Under the pieces are notes generated by a model. It searched no databases, was not told where the DNA came from, and saw only the letters and a list, made by a program, of their open reading frames with translations. Positions 7,225-15,390 of a stretch of 64,000 nt of DNA are shown in pieces; the first letter of the stretch is position 1; every line of letters begins with the position of its first letter. Both the position numbers and the translations under genes were made by a program. The DNA comes from Sphingomonas sp. (GTDB lineage: Bacteria > Pseudomonadota > Alphaproteobacteria > Sphingomonadales > Sphingomonadaceae), in assembly GCF_003248515.1 (NCBI RefSeq), contig NZ_QFOB01000003.1, positions 248,001 through 312,000 of the forward strand, written 5' to 3'.

Positions 7225-8261
7225 CGGCCTTCCTCCGGCAATCGCAGCCGGGCGATCAGCCCCTCCTCGCGCCATGTCCGGCTGATCGTTCCCCCGGCAT
7301 GCCGGACGATGCGATCCACCATCTGCGTGCCAAAGCCCTTGTGATCGGGCGGCGCGGAAAGCCCCGGGCCGCCCGTTTCGGCCCAGGTGAGATCGAGCAG
7401 GCCATCACGCGTCTCCCAATCTATCCCGACGCGCCCGCCGTCCCTGCCGAGGGCGCCATATTTCACGGCATTGGTCGCCAGCTCATGGAGGAAGAGCGCA
7501 AAGGTCGGGATGGATTCCCGGCGGATCGACAGAGGCGGTCCGGCGAATGTGCACCGGTCGCCATAGGGGCGGAGAACGGACCGCAGCACCGGCTCCAGCG
7601 GCACGGCGGCGCCATCCCCTTCCTCGACCCGAGCCTCCGGAAATGCGGCCTCCGAAGCCCGCGACAGCGCATCGAGCCTTTCGCGGAGAATATTCGTCGT
7701 GGCGCGGGGCGTATCGCTTGCGGCTGCTTCCTTTTCGGAGATGGCGACGAGGCCCGAAACCACGGAGAACATGTTCTTGATGCGATGGCGCATCTCGCGG
7801 GCCAGGAGCGTTTCGCGATCGACGGCCGCGTGCAGCCGCTCCTCCAGCAGGGTCTTGTCCGTGATGTCGCGCGACACGCACAGGATCGACATGACCTCGC
7901 CCGAATCCCCGAAGATCGGGGTCAGGAGATTGTCCCAGTAAACGATACCGTCGGATGAGAGGCTCCTGCCGGGAAAGCGCGCGGTTTCGCCCGCGGCCGC
8001 CTTCCCGAGCGCGACCTCCCCTTGCGGATGGACATCCTCGGGCAACAGCGGGAGCCACGGCATCCCGAAATCCGAATCCACGGGAACGTTGAGCGCGAGA
8101 CATCCCGCCCGGTTCATCGTCAGCAATGTGCCGTCGACCGAGACGACCTTGATGCAATCCGGTGTCGCGTTCAGCATCGCCCTTTGCAAATCGGAAAGGT
8201 GCAGGTCCGGCCCCGATACGCGATGAGGCACCGGCCCCCGGTCGCTCCCGGCACTTTCCAT
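7221..8261 (-). CDS. PAS-domain sensor histidine kinase, HWE family
   Basis: The product is 346 residues. A PAS domain (about 30-140) holds 'AMLNATPDCIKVVSVDG' and ends in 'ILCVSRDITDKTLLEERL'. The dimerisation/phosphoacceptor helix follows with H159 in 'EMRHRIKNMFSVV', and then an ATPase domain with N-box 'HELATNAVKYGAL' and the W-E pair 'IDWETRD' that defines HWE kinases. It lacks membrane helices, so it senses a cytoplasmic signal, perhaps redox, light or a ligand. The ATG at 8261 is used because upstream sequence is not PAS-like. No response regulator is adjacent; the only partner is the overlapping 90-residue protein. HWE kinases in this class often feed the general stress response. Confidence 0.88.
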   Translation of the reverse strand: MESAGSDRGPVPHRVSGPDLHLSDLQRAMLNATPDCIKVVSVDGTLLTMNRAGCLALNVPVDSDFGMPWLPLLPEDVHPQGEVALGKAAAGETARFPGRSLSSDGIVYWDNLLTPIFGDSGEVMSILCVSRDITDKTLLEERLHAAVDRETLLAREMRHRIKNMFSVVSGLVAISEKEAAASDTPRATTNILRERLDALSRASEAAFPEARVEEGDGAAVPLEPVLRSVLRPYGDRCTFAGPPLSIRRESIPTFALFLHELATNAVKYGALGRDGGRVGIDWETRDGLLDLTWAETGGPGLSAPPDHKGFGTQMVDRIVRHAGGTISRTWREEGLIARLRLPEEGR

Positions 8262-8426
8262 AGTCGCTCCCGCCGGAAACCCGACTGTCTTGAGTGGCCC
8301 ACCCCTCAATGAACGATGCTGCGGCCCGAATAGGTCATGCCCGCCGCCGATGCCAGCGCAGCCCACCGCAGCGGGCGAGAGCGGGCCGACCGTGGCCAGG
8401 AAGCCACAGAAGCCGGGGGCCGTGCC

Positions 8427-8891
8427 CTACCGGCGTGACTGGCGCGGGCGCAGCGCATCGCGCATCGCAAGGTTCGAATTGATCCGCGCGACGCCGGGCA
8501 ATCGCGACAACAGGCCATGCACCTGTTCATAGGCCGCGGCGGCATCGGTCTCGATGCGCAGCCAATAATCCACCTCGCCCGCCATCAGGAAGCATTCCCG
8601 AATTTCGGGCACCTGCCGCACGGCATGCTCGAACCGGGCGAGATAATCCTCCGTCTGCCGATCCAGCGTCACCTGCACGACGAAATTGACCCGCCGCTCC
8701 TGTCCGTCGACCGCGCCGGCGATGATGGTATAGCCCCGGATCACGTCGCGCCGCTCCAGCAGCTTGATGCGGCGATGGCAGGCCGAGGGCGAAAGGCCGA
8801 CCTCTTCCGCGATCTGCGCGTTGGGCCTGCGCGCATCCAGCCTCAGGATGCGCAGTATCTCTCGATCGACACTGTCCATGGCAAGCGACAT
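8427..8891 (-). CDS. Lrp/AsnC family regulator, likely of alanine catabolism
   Basis: The 154-residue protein has a typical Lrp layout: HTH ('ILRLDARRPNAQIAEEVGLSPSACHRRIKLLE', broken here as two adjoining parts) in the first 60 residues, then a RAM ligand-binding domain with 'VQVTLDRQTEDYLARFEHAV' and 'ECFLMAGEVDYWLRI'. It is divergent from dadX with about 120 AT-rich bases between the starts, the usual arrangement for the local regulator of the dad operon. Alanine is the likely effector (inference from family and context). Confidence 0.9.
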   Translation of the reverse strand: MSLAMDSVDREILRILRLDARRPNAQIAEEVGLSPSACHRRIKLLERRDVIRGYTIIAGAVDGQERRVNFVVQVTLDRQTEDYLARFEHAVRQVPEIRECFLMAGEVDYWLRIETDAAAAYEQVHGLLSRLPGVARINSNLAMRDALRPRQSRR

Positions 8892-9012
8892 ATTCCGCGA
8901 ATATCCTCAACGATACTCCTGTTTTTATATATTCCACGCAATGATTGCCGACGATCTGGCATAATTTTCAACGATCCTGCGGCTAGGCTCTCAAAGCGAA
9001 AGGGGCTGATTC

Positions 9013-10149
9013 ATGACGGAGATGGAAATGACGGCCGGCGCCATCCTCCGCATCGATCTCGGCGCGCTGGTGGATAATTATCGGTCCATCCAGTCATGGA
9101 CCGCTCCCTCGCGCGTGGCCGCCGTCGTCAAGGCCGATGCCTATGGGCTCGGCGCCCCGCGCGTTGCCGCCGCGCTGATCGAGGCGGGCTGCGACCATTT
9201 CTTCGTGGCCCATCTGAGCGAGGCGATCCCGCTGCGACGGCATTGCGGCGAGGATATCTTCATCGGCGTGCTCAACGGCTTGGTTCCCGGCGCGGAAGCG
9301 GAATGCGCGGCGCTCGGCGTGGTGCCGGTGCTCAATTCGATCGACCAGATCGATCGCTGGGCACGGCTGGCGCGCGAGGCGGGGCGGCGGCTGCCCGGCA
9401 TCCTCCAGTTCGATACCGGCATGTCCCGTCTCGGCCTGTCCGCCGCCGAAGTGGCGACGCTCATTGATCGGCCCGATCGGCTGGAGGGCATCGATCTGCG
9501 CCTGCTGATGAGCCATCTCGCCTGTGCCGACACGCCGGAGGCTCCCGCAAATCTGGCGCAGGCCGAGGCGTTCGACGCGCTGTGCGCGCACTTTCCCAGC
9601 GTTGCGCGCTCGCTCGACAATTCGGGGGGCGCCCTGCTGCCGCGCGGCGGCCATTACGATCTCGTCCGCGCCGGCATCGCGCTGTACGGTGGCGCCCCCC
9701 GGCAGGGGCCAAACCCGATGCGTGCCGTGGCAAGCCTCGATGCACGCATCATCCAGCTGCGCACGGTGGAGCCCGGCAGCGCCGTCGGCTACGGCCTGAC
9801 CCATCGCTTCGACCGGCCGACGCGGCTCGCCACGCTTGCGATCGGCTATGCCGACGGCTGGCCCCGATCGCTGAGCAACCGGGGCGCGGCCTATGTTTCC
9901 GGGCATCGCGCGCCGATCGTGGGCCGCGTTTCGATGGACAGCCTCACGATCGACGTGAGCGACGTGCCCGCCGAAGGCCTCGTCCCCGGCGGGCTGGTCG
10001 AGATGCTGGGGCCACACCAGTCCGTCGACGATGTCGCGCGCGACGCCGGCACCATTTCCTACGAAATCCTCACCCAGCTCGGCGCCCGCTACGCACGCTT
10101 TTACGTGCCCGCGCCCGCCGTGGCCCACAGGCAGGAGGCAGGCGCATGA
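9013..10149 (+). CDS. dadX: Alanine racemase, catabolic type
   Basis: The 378-residue PLP enzyme interconverts L- and D-alanine. The PLP lysine is K40 in 'AVVKADAYGLGA', the second catalytic base is Y260 in 'AVGYGLTH', and the other signature blocks are 'DTGMSRLG', 'LALYGG'-like 'IALYGG' and 'GYADGWPR'. An AAAGGGG ribosome-binding site lies 8 bases before the ATG. The gene overlaps dadA by four bases and is followed by a RidA gene, so its role is catabolic: it makes D-alanine for oxidation. The biosynthetic racemase for the cell wall, if separate, is not in the window. The Lrp gene opposite probably regulates it. Confidence 0.93.
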   Translation: MTEMEMTAGAILRIDLGALVDNYRSIQSWTAPSRVAAVVKADAYGLGAPRVAAALIEAGCDHFFVAHLSEAIPLRRHCGEDIFIGVLNGLVPGAEAECAALGVVPVLNSIDQIDRWARLAREAGRRLPGILQFDTGMSRLGLSAAEVATLIDRPDRLEGIDLRLLMSHLACADTPEAPANLAQAEAFDALCAHFPSVARSLDNSGGALLPRGGHYDLVRAGIALYGGAPRQGPNPMRAVASLDARIIQLRTVEPGSAVGYGLTHRFDRPTRLATLAIGYADGWPRSLSNRGAAYVSGHRAPIVGRVSMDSLTIDVSDVPAEGLVPGGLVEMLGPHQSVDDVARDAGTISYEILTQLGARYARFYVPAPAVAHRQEAGA

Positions 10150-11396
10150 AGATCGTCATTCTCGGGGCCGGCGTGATCGGCGTGACGTCCGCCTGGTATC
10201 TGGCCCGCGCGGGGCATGAGGTGACTGTGATCGATCGTCAGCAGGGCGCGGCGCTGGAAACGAGCTTCGCCAATGCCGGCGAAATCTCGCCCGGTTATGC
10301 CTCGCCGTGGGCGGCGCCCGGCGTGCCTTCCAAGGCGCTGCGCTGGCTGTTCATGCAGCATTCCCCGCTGATCCTGCGCCCTAGAGCCGACCCGGCCATG
10401 CTGCGCTGGCTCGTCGCGATGCTCGGCAACTGCAACACCGACGCCTATCGCCTCAACAAGAGCCGCATGGTGCGGCTGGCCGAATATAGCCGGGATGTGC
10501 TGGTCGCGCTGCGCGAGGAAACCGGCATCCACTATGACGAGCGCAGCCTGGGAACCCTGCAACTGTTCCGCCGGCAGAAGGATTTCGACGCCATCGCCAA
10601 GGATGTCGAGGTCCTCAGGGCGGATGGCGTGCCGTTCGAGGTTCTCGACCGGGAAGGCTGCACCGCCGCCGAGCCGGGCCTGGCCAACAGCGCCGTGCCG
10701 ATCGTGGGCGGCCTGCGCCTGCCGCATGACGAGACGGGCGACTGCTTCAAGTTCACCACTGCGCTTGCGGCCATGGCGCGCGAGGCGGGCGTGGAATTCC
10801 TCTTCGATCGCGGGATCGAGGCGATCGTCTCCTCGGGCGGCCGGATCGATCATGTGCGCACGGATCGGGGCGCGATCACGGGCGATGCCTATCTCGTGGC
10901 GCTTGGCAGCTATTCGCCGCTGCTGCTGGCGCCGCTCGGCCTGCGGCTGCCCGTCTATCCGGTGAAGGGCTATTCGATCACGGTTCCGATCACGGATGAG
11001 GCGCGGGCGCCCGTTTCGACCCTGCTCGACGAAAGCCTGAAGATCGCGATCACCCGGCTGGCCGATCGGATCCGGGTGGGCGGCATGGCCGAGATTTCGG
11101 GTTATTCGCGCGATCTGCCGATCGCCCGGCGCAACACGCTGGAGCATTGCGTGGGATCGCTCTTTCCGGGCGCCGGCAATCTGGAGGCAGCCCAGTTCTG
11201 GACCGGGCTGCGGCCGATGACCCCGGACGGGACGCCCGTGATCGGCGAGACGCCGCTGCCCAACCTTTTTCTGAATACCGGCCACGGCACGCTGGGCTGG
11301 ACGATGGCGTGCGGATCCGGCCGGGTGATCGCCGACATCATCAGCGGCCGCGCGCCGGATATCGCCAGCGCCGATCTGGCCATCAGCCGTTACTGA
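10146..11396 (+). CDS. dadA: D-amino acid (D-alanine) dehydrogenase
   Basis: The 416-residue flavoprotein oxidises D-alanine to 2-iminopropanoate/pyruvate and passes electrons to the respiratory chain at the inner membrane. The N-terminal FAD motif is 'ILGAGVIGVTSAWYLA', followed by 'TSFANAGEISPGYASPWAAPG', a DadA hallmark. The C-terminal part has 'GLRPMTPDGTPVIGETP' and 'NTGHGTLGWTMACGSG'. The length equals the family norm. The ATG lies inside the dadX stop (ATGA), so the two are coupled. Confidence 0.95.
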   Translation: MKIVILGAGVIGVTSAWYLARAGHEVTVIDRQQGAALETSFANAGEISPGYASPWAAPGVPSKALRWLFMQHSPLILRPRADPAMLRWLVAMLGNCNTDAYRLNKSRMVRLAEYSRDVLVALREETGIHYDERSLGTLQLFRRQKDFDAIAKDVEVLRADGVPFEVLDREGCTAAEPGLANSAVPIVGGLRLPHDETGDCFKFTTALAAMAREAGVEFLFDRGIEAIVSSGGRIDHVRTDRGAITGDAYLVALGSYSPLLLAPLGLRLPVYPVKGYSITVPITDEARAPVSTLLDESLKIAITRLADRIRVGGMAEISGYSRDLPIARRNTLEHCVGSLFPGAGNLEAAQFWTGLRPMTPDGTPVIGETPLPNLFLNTGHGTLGWTMACGSGRVIADIISGRAPDIASADLAISRY

Positions 11397-11424
11397 CCTC
11401 ACCCCCACGAAAGAGAATTTCGCC

Positions 11425-11772
11425 ATGCCCATCACCCGCATCGAGCAGGGCCCCAGGATGAGCCAGGCCGTGATCCACGGCGACACCGTCTATCTCGCCG
11501 GGCAGGTCGGCGCGCCGGGCGCGAGCGTGACCGAGCAGACGCGCGCCGTGCTCGCCGAGATCGAAGCGCTGCTGGCAGCCGCCGGCAGCAGCAAGAATGC
11601 GCTGCTGATGGCCACCATCTGGCTGGCCGACATGGCCGACTTCGCCGAAATGAATGCCGTGTGGGACGCCTGGATCGCGGACGCGCCCGCCCCGGCGCGC
11701 GCGACCGGCGAGGCCCGGCTCGCGACGCCCGACTACAAGGTGGAGATCATCGTCACGGCGGCGCGGATCTGA
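11425..11772 (+). CDS. RidA family 2-iminopropanoate deaminase
   Basis: The 115-residue protein has the YjgF/YER057c/UK114 pattern: 'GDTVYLAGQVGA', 'QTRAVLAEIEALLAAAGSS', 'IWLADMADFAEMNAVWDAWI' and an Arg in 'PARATGEARLA' for the carboxylate. RidA proteins hydrolyse reactive imines, including the 2-iminopropanoate released by DadA. It lies 28 bases after dadA in the same unit, so it probably clears the product of that enzyme. The C-terminus ('KVEIIVTAARI') is complete. Confidence 0.9.
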   Translation: MPITRIEQGPRMSQAVIHGDTVYLAGQVGAPGASVTEQTRAVLAEIEALLAAAGSSKNALLMATIWLADMADFAEMNAVWDAWIADAPAPARATGEARLATPDYKVEIIVTAARI

Positions 11773-11781
11773 TCCCGGCCT

Positions 11782-11810
11782 CCGGGCGGCGAAGGGCGCG
11801 CGCCGCCCGG
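11782..11810. terminator. Bidirectional GC hairpin between ridA and ferA-like gene
   Basis: A perfect 10-bp stem (11782-11791 with 11801-11810) with a 9-base loop sits in the convergent gap. It could stop transcription from both sides. No clear T-run follows. Confidence 0.5.
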
Positions 11811-11860
11811 CTCCGCCCGCCCCGCTGGCCATCTGGCTCCCCGCGAACCGGGGCGCCTCG

Positions 11861-13987
11861 CTAGCGCGCCGGCTCGTCAGCCAGGATGAGCGCATCGAGC
11901 GCCGCGACCCCCTGCCCTTTCGGATAGACCACCACCGGATTGAGATCGATTTCGCGTATCTCCGGCGTGCCTTCCAGCAGGCGACCGAGATTTGCGATCA
12001 GATCCGCCACGGCATCCACATCCAGCGCGGGCGAGCCGCGCCAGCCGTCAAGCAGCGCGCCGCTCTTCAGCGCGCGCAGCTCGGCCACGATCTCACTCCT
12101 TGAAAGGCCCGGCGGCAGCAGGCGCACATCCTGCAGGATCTCCGCCTGCACGCCCCCGAAGCCCACGAGAATGACAGGCCCCCATTCCGGATCGTTGCGC
12201 GCGCCCACGATCAGTTCCGTGCCCCGCGCGCCCATCGCCTCGATCAGGCCGCCATCCAGCAGGATGCCCGCGTCATATGCCTTCACATTGGCGAACAGCC
12301 GCGCCCACGCCTCTTCCAGCGCGGCTTCGTCCGCAATGTTGAGGATCACGCCACCGGCATCGCTTTTGTGGCTCAGCGCCTGCGCCTGCGCCTTGAGGAC
12401 GACGGGATAGCCCACCTCCCCGGCCACGCGCCGGGCCGCCGCCACATCGGCCGCGAAGCCGCCCCGCGGGAAGGGTATCCCGATCGGGCGCAGCACATCC
12501 TTGGCCCGATATTCGGGGATCACGCCGCCATGCGGCAGTGCGGCCGCGATCGGCGCGCCCTCGCCCGTTTCCGACGCGGCGACCGCCGCCGACAATTTGG
12601 CGATCGCCCTGAAGGCCCGGTCGGGCGATGCGAAATAGGCCACGCTCAGCTCACGCAGGGCCGAGAGATAAGCGGGCGGCACCGGCGCGCCATCATCGAG
12701 CCCGGCGAAGATGATCGGCTTTTCCGCCCTCAGCGCGCGCAGCGTTTCGATGATCGGCTCGAATTTCAGGCAGGCGGTCATCTCGTCCGTCTGGATGATC
12801 GCCAGCACCACGCTGCCATAGGCCGGATCGGCCAAAAGCGGCGTCAACGTGCGCCGATAGAGATCGGGATCGACCAGCGACTGCGCCGTCAAGTCCATCG
12901 GATTGCTGACGCCGATGAAATCGGGAACCGCCGCGCGCAGGGCCGCCGCCGTCGCATCGGCCGGGATGGGAAGATCCAGGCCGATCGTCTCGCACAGATC
13001 GAGCGTCAGTGCCTTGAACGCGCCCGATTCCGCGAGCACCGCCGTGCCGCCCGCCATCCTGCCGGCGCGGATGGCGAGATCCAGCACGTCGCCCAGCTCC
13101 TCGATGCTGTCGACCAGCACCACGCCCACGCGGGTGACCAGCGTTTTCATCACCTGCCAGTCGCCCGCCATCGCGCCGGTGTGCGTGGCGGCGGATTCGC
13201 GCGCGGCGCTGGATTTGCCGGGATGCAGCAGCACGATCTGCTTCCCCGCCGCCCGCGCCTTCTGTGCCAGCGCGAGGAAAATGCGGGGCTTGCGGAACTG
13301 CTCCACGATCATGCCGATCGCATGCGTGTTCGGCTCGTCCAGCAGATAGGCGAGATAATCCTCGACGCCGCTCGCCGCCTCGTTGCCGGTGGAAACGGAG
13401 ATGGAGATGCCCAGCTCCTTGGCCATCAGCACCGTGCCCAGCACCACCGCCATCGCGCCGGATTGGGAGACGATACCCACCCCCGGCCGGTCGATCCGCA
13501 TCGCCGGCGTCTCGACGAAGGTGAGCGGCACGCCATCGACATAATTGACCATGCCGAGGCAGTTCGGCCCTTCCACGACCATGCCGGATTCGGCCGCGAT
13601 CCGCGCCACTTCGCGTTGGGCGGCCATGCCTTCCTCGCCGCCCTCGGCGAAGCCCGCCGAGAAGATCACCGCCGCGCCCACGCCGCGCTGCGCCAGTTCG
13701 CGGATCGCGCCCAGCACGGCCGCGCCGGGGATTGCCAGCACGGCCGCATCGACGCCCTGGGGCAGCTCCGCGATCGCGCCCAGCGCCTGCCGGCCGCCGA
13801 TCACCGGCCGCTTGGGATTGATGAGGTGGATATCGCCGGCAAAGCCGTGCCGCTCCAGATTGCGGAGGACAGAATTGCCCAGCGCGCCCGGCTTTTCGGA
13901 CGCGCCGACGATGACGACCGAGCGCGCCTTCAGCAGGCGATCGAGCGAGCGCGCCTTTTCCGGCACGAGCGTATCGGCGGCGGCCAT
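11861..13987 (-). CDS. ferA: NDP-forming acyl-CoA synthetase, probable feruloyl-CoA synthetase
   Basis: The 708-residue protein has the order of ADP-forming acyl-CoA synthetases. A CoA-binding Rossmann domain (about 15-115, 'SVVIVGASEKPGALGNSVLRNL') comes first. Two ligase-CoA domains follow, with the phospho-histidine in 'ATHTGAMAGDW' near residue 265. A C-terminal ATP-grasp domain (about 480-708, 'YPVVLKAQAQALSHKSDAGGV') ends the protein. This type, and not an AMP-forming ligase, activates ferulate in Sphingobium. The gene ends an operon with ferB and vanillin dehydrogenase, which supports hydroxycinnamate as substrate. The activity is inferred from family and neighbours. Confidence 0.85.
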   Translation of the reverse strand: MAAADTLVPEKARSLDRLLKARSVVIVGASEKPGALGNSVLRNLERHGFAGDIHLINPKRPVIGGRQALGAIAELPQGVDAAVLAIPGAAVLGAIRELAQRGVGAAVIFSAGFAEGGEEGMAAQREVARIAAESGMVVEGPNCLGMVNYVDGVPLTFVETPAMRIDRPGVGIVSQSGAMAVVLGTVLMAKELGISISVSTGNEAASGVEDYLAYLLDEPNTHAIGMIVEQFRKPRIFLALAQKARAAGKQIVLLHPGKSSAARESAATHTGAMAGDWQVMKTLVTRVGVVLVDSIEELGDVLDLAIRAGRMAGGTAVLAESGAFKALTLDLCETIGLDLPIPADATAAALRAAVPDFIGVSNPMDLTAQSLVDPDLYRRTLTPLLADPAYGSVVLAIIQTDEMTACLKFEPIIETLRALRAEKPIIFAGLDDGAPVPPAYLSALRELSVAYFASPDRAFRAIAKLSAAVAASETGEGAPIAAALPHGGVIPEYRAKDVLRPIGIPFPRGGFAADVAAARRVAGEVGYPVVLKAQAQALSHKSDAGGVILNIADEAALEEAWARLFANVKAYDAGILLDGGLIEAMGARGTELIVGARNDPEWGPVILVGFGGVQAEILQDVRLLPPGLSRSEIVAELRALKSGALLDGWRGSPALDVDAVADLIANLGRLLEGTPEIREIDLNPVVVYPKGQGVAALDALILADEPAR

Positions 13988-13992
13988 GCGGA

Positions 13993-14829
13993 TTATGCCT
14001 TCTGCTTCGAAAGATCGTACGCGCCGAGACCCGGCTTGTAGGTCTTGTCGTCGATGAATTGCTTGATGCCTTCCTTGCGGCCCTCATTGTCGAAGCTGTT
14101 GGCCGCTTCCTGCGCCCGGATCAGATAATCCTCGGCATTGTCGTAGGTCATTTCGCGCACCCGGCGGATCGCATCCTTGGTGGCCTTCAGCGCGACGGGG
14201 TTCTTGGTCAGCAGCTTCTGCGCCACTTCGCTCACCCGATCCTTCAGGATGGCGATCGGCACCGCCTCGTTGACGAAGCCCCACTCAACGGCCGTTTTGC
14301 CATCGATATTCTCGCCCATCAGCGAATGATACATGGCGCGCCGGAACGAGGTCAGTTCCGTCGCCACCTTGGCGGCGCCGCCGCCGGGCAGGATGCCCCA
14401 GTTGATTTCGGACAGGCCGAACTGCGCATCCTCGGCCGCGAAGGCGAGATCGCAGGCGAAGAGCGGGCCATAGCCGCCGCCGAAACACCAGCCGTTGACC
14501 ATCGCGATGGTGGGCTTCTGATACCAGCGCAGACGCCGCCACCAGCCATAACTTTCGCGCTGCGCGCCGCGCGTGCCACCCAGCCCCTTCGCCTCGGTCT
14601 CGCGGAAATATTCCTTGAGATCCATGCCCGCCGTCCAGGCGGAGCCCTCGCCGGTCAAGACGAGCACGCCCACATCCGCGCGAAACTCCAGTTCGTCCAG
14701 CACCTGCATCATGCGGCGGTTGAGGCGCGGGCTCATCGCGTTGCGCTTGTCCGGCCGGTTGAGCTTCACCCAGGCCACGTGGTCCACTACTTCGAAGGCG
14801 ACGGTATCAAGCTCGGTCTGATCGGTCAT
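13993..14829 (-). CDS. ferB: p-Hydroxycinnamoyl-CoA hydratase/lyase (feruloyl-CoA to vanillin)
   Basis: The 278-residue crotonase-fold enzyme adds water to feruloyl-CoA and cleaves it to vanillin and acetyl-CoA. The family signatures are clear: 'GSAWTAGMDLKEYF', 'SYGWWRRLRWYQKPTIAMVNGWCFGGG' (split by the CoA oxyanion loop), and 'FGLSEINWGILPGG'. E141 in the last aligns with the catalytic Glu of hydroxycinnamoyl-CoA hydratase-lyase, and the Trp/Tyr-rich 'WWRRLRWY' stretch is specific to that subgroup among crotonases. It is 5 bases from ferA and 20 from the DUF3237 gene. Confidence 0.93.
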   Translation of the reverse strand: MTDQTELDTVAFEVVDHVAWVKLNRPDKRNAMSPRLNRRMMQVLDELEFRADVGVLVLTGEGSAWTAGMDLKEYFRETEAKGLGGTRGAQRESYGWWRRLRWYQKPTIAMVNGWCFGGGYGPLFACDLAFAAEDAQFGLSEINWGILPGGGAAKVATELTSFRRAMYHSLMGENIDGKTAVEWGFVNEAVPIAILKDRVSEVAQKLLTKNPVALKATKDAIRRVREMTYDNAEDYLIRAQEAANSFDNEGRKEGIKQFIDDKTYKPGLGAYDLSKQKA

Positions 14830-14849
14830 GGAAGGCTCCTTGAAAGGCG

Positions 14850-15368
14850 TCAGTCGACGGAGAAGACGTCGATCTGCACGGTGTCGGGATTGCGGATGCC
14901 GCGGCCGACGAACACGGTCCGCCGCAGCCAGTCGTGCGCGCCGTCCGCCACGCTGAAACGCGGCGCGGTGCGAAAATAATAAGCGTCGGGCGGCATCTGC
15001 TCGCCCTGCGCCATCCGGGCGGTCACCTCGGGCGTCGCCATGCGCACGCCCGGATTGACGATATCGATCACGGTGCCGTCACTGGCCTTCAGCGTATAGC
15101 GCGTGTCCACGATCGTCAGGCCGTCCGCGCCGATCGTCTGCCAGTCGCCCCCGCCGGCCAGCACCGTGCCCTGAAGACGCGGTCCGCTGACGATGCCGCC
15201 GGTGATCGGCACGAAGCGCTTGCGCCGCCCGTCGACCGTGCCCTGCTCGATCGGGGGCGCCAGCGTCACCGCGATCGAGAAGGCATAATGCAGCCCCGGC
15301 GCGGGCGGCACAGGCAAGGCGGAGGCGCCCGCGGCGGCAGCCGCGGCGAGGATGGCCAGCGTCGACAT
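14850..15368 (-). CDS. DUF3237 family protein, probably exported
   Basis: The 172-residue protein has a hydrophobic Ala-rich N-terminus (MSTLAILAAAAAAGASALPVPPAP) that looks like a signal peptide, then a DUF3237 beta-barrel domain with 'GIVSGPRLQGTVLAGGGDWQ', 'DTRYTLKASDGTVIDIVNPG', 'YYFRTAPRFSVADGAHDWLRRTVFVG' and 'IDVFSV' at the end. The ATG at 15368 was taken because the 38 codons before it overlap the vdh tail and lack family likeness. The function is unknown. It lies inside the ferulate operon between vdh and ferB, so a role with aromatic substrates is suggested by position only. Confidence 0.8.
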   Translation of the reverse strand: MSTLAILAAAAAAGASALPVPPAPGLHYAFSIAVTLAPPIEQGTVDGRRKRFVPITGGIVSGPRLQGTVLAGGGDWQTIGADGLTIVDTRYTLKASDGTVIDIVNPGVRMATPEVTARMAQGEQMPPDAYYFRTAPRFSVADGAHDWLRRTVFVGRGIRNPDTVQIDVFSVD

Positions 15369-15390
15369 GGTCCTGATCCTTCCGGCGGGT

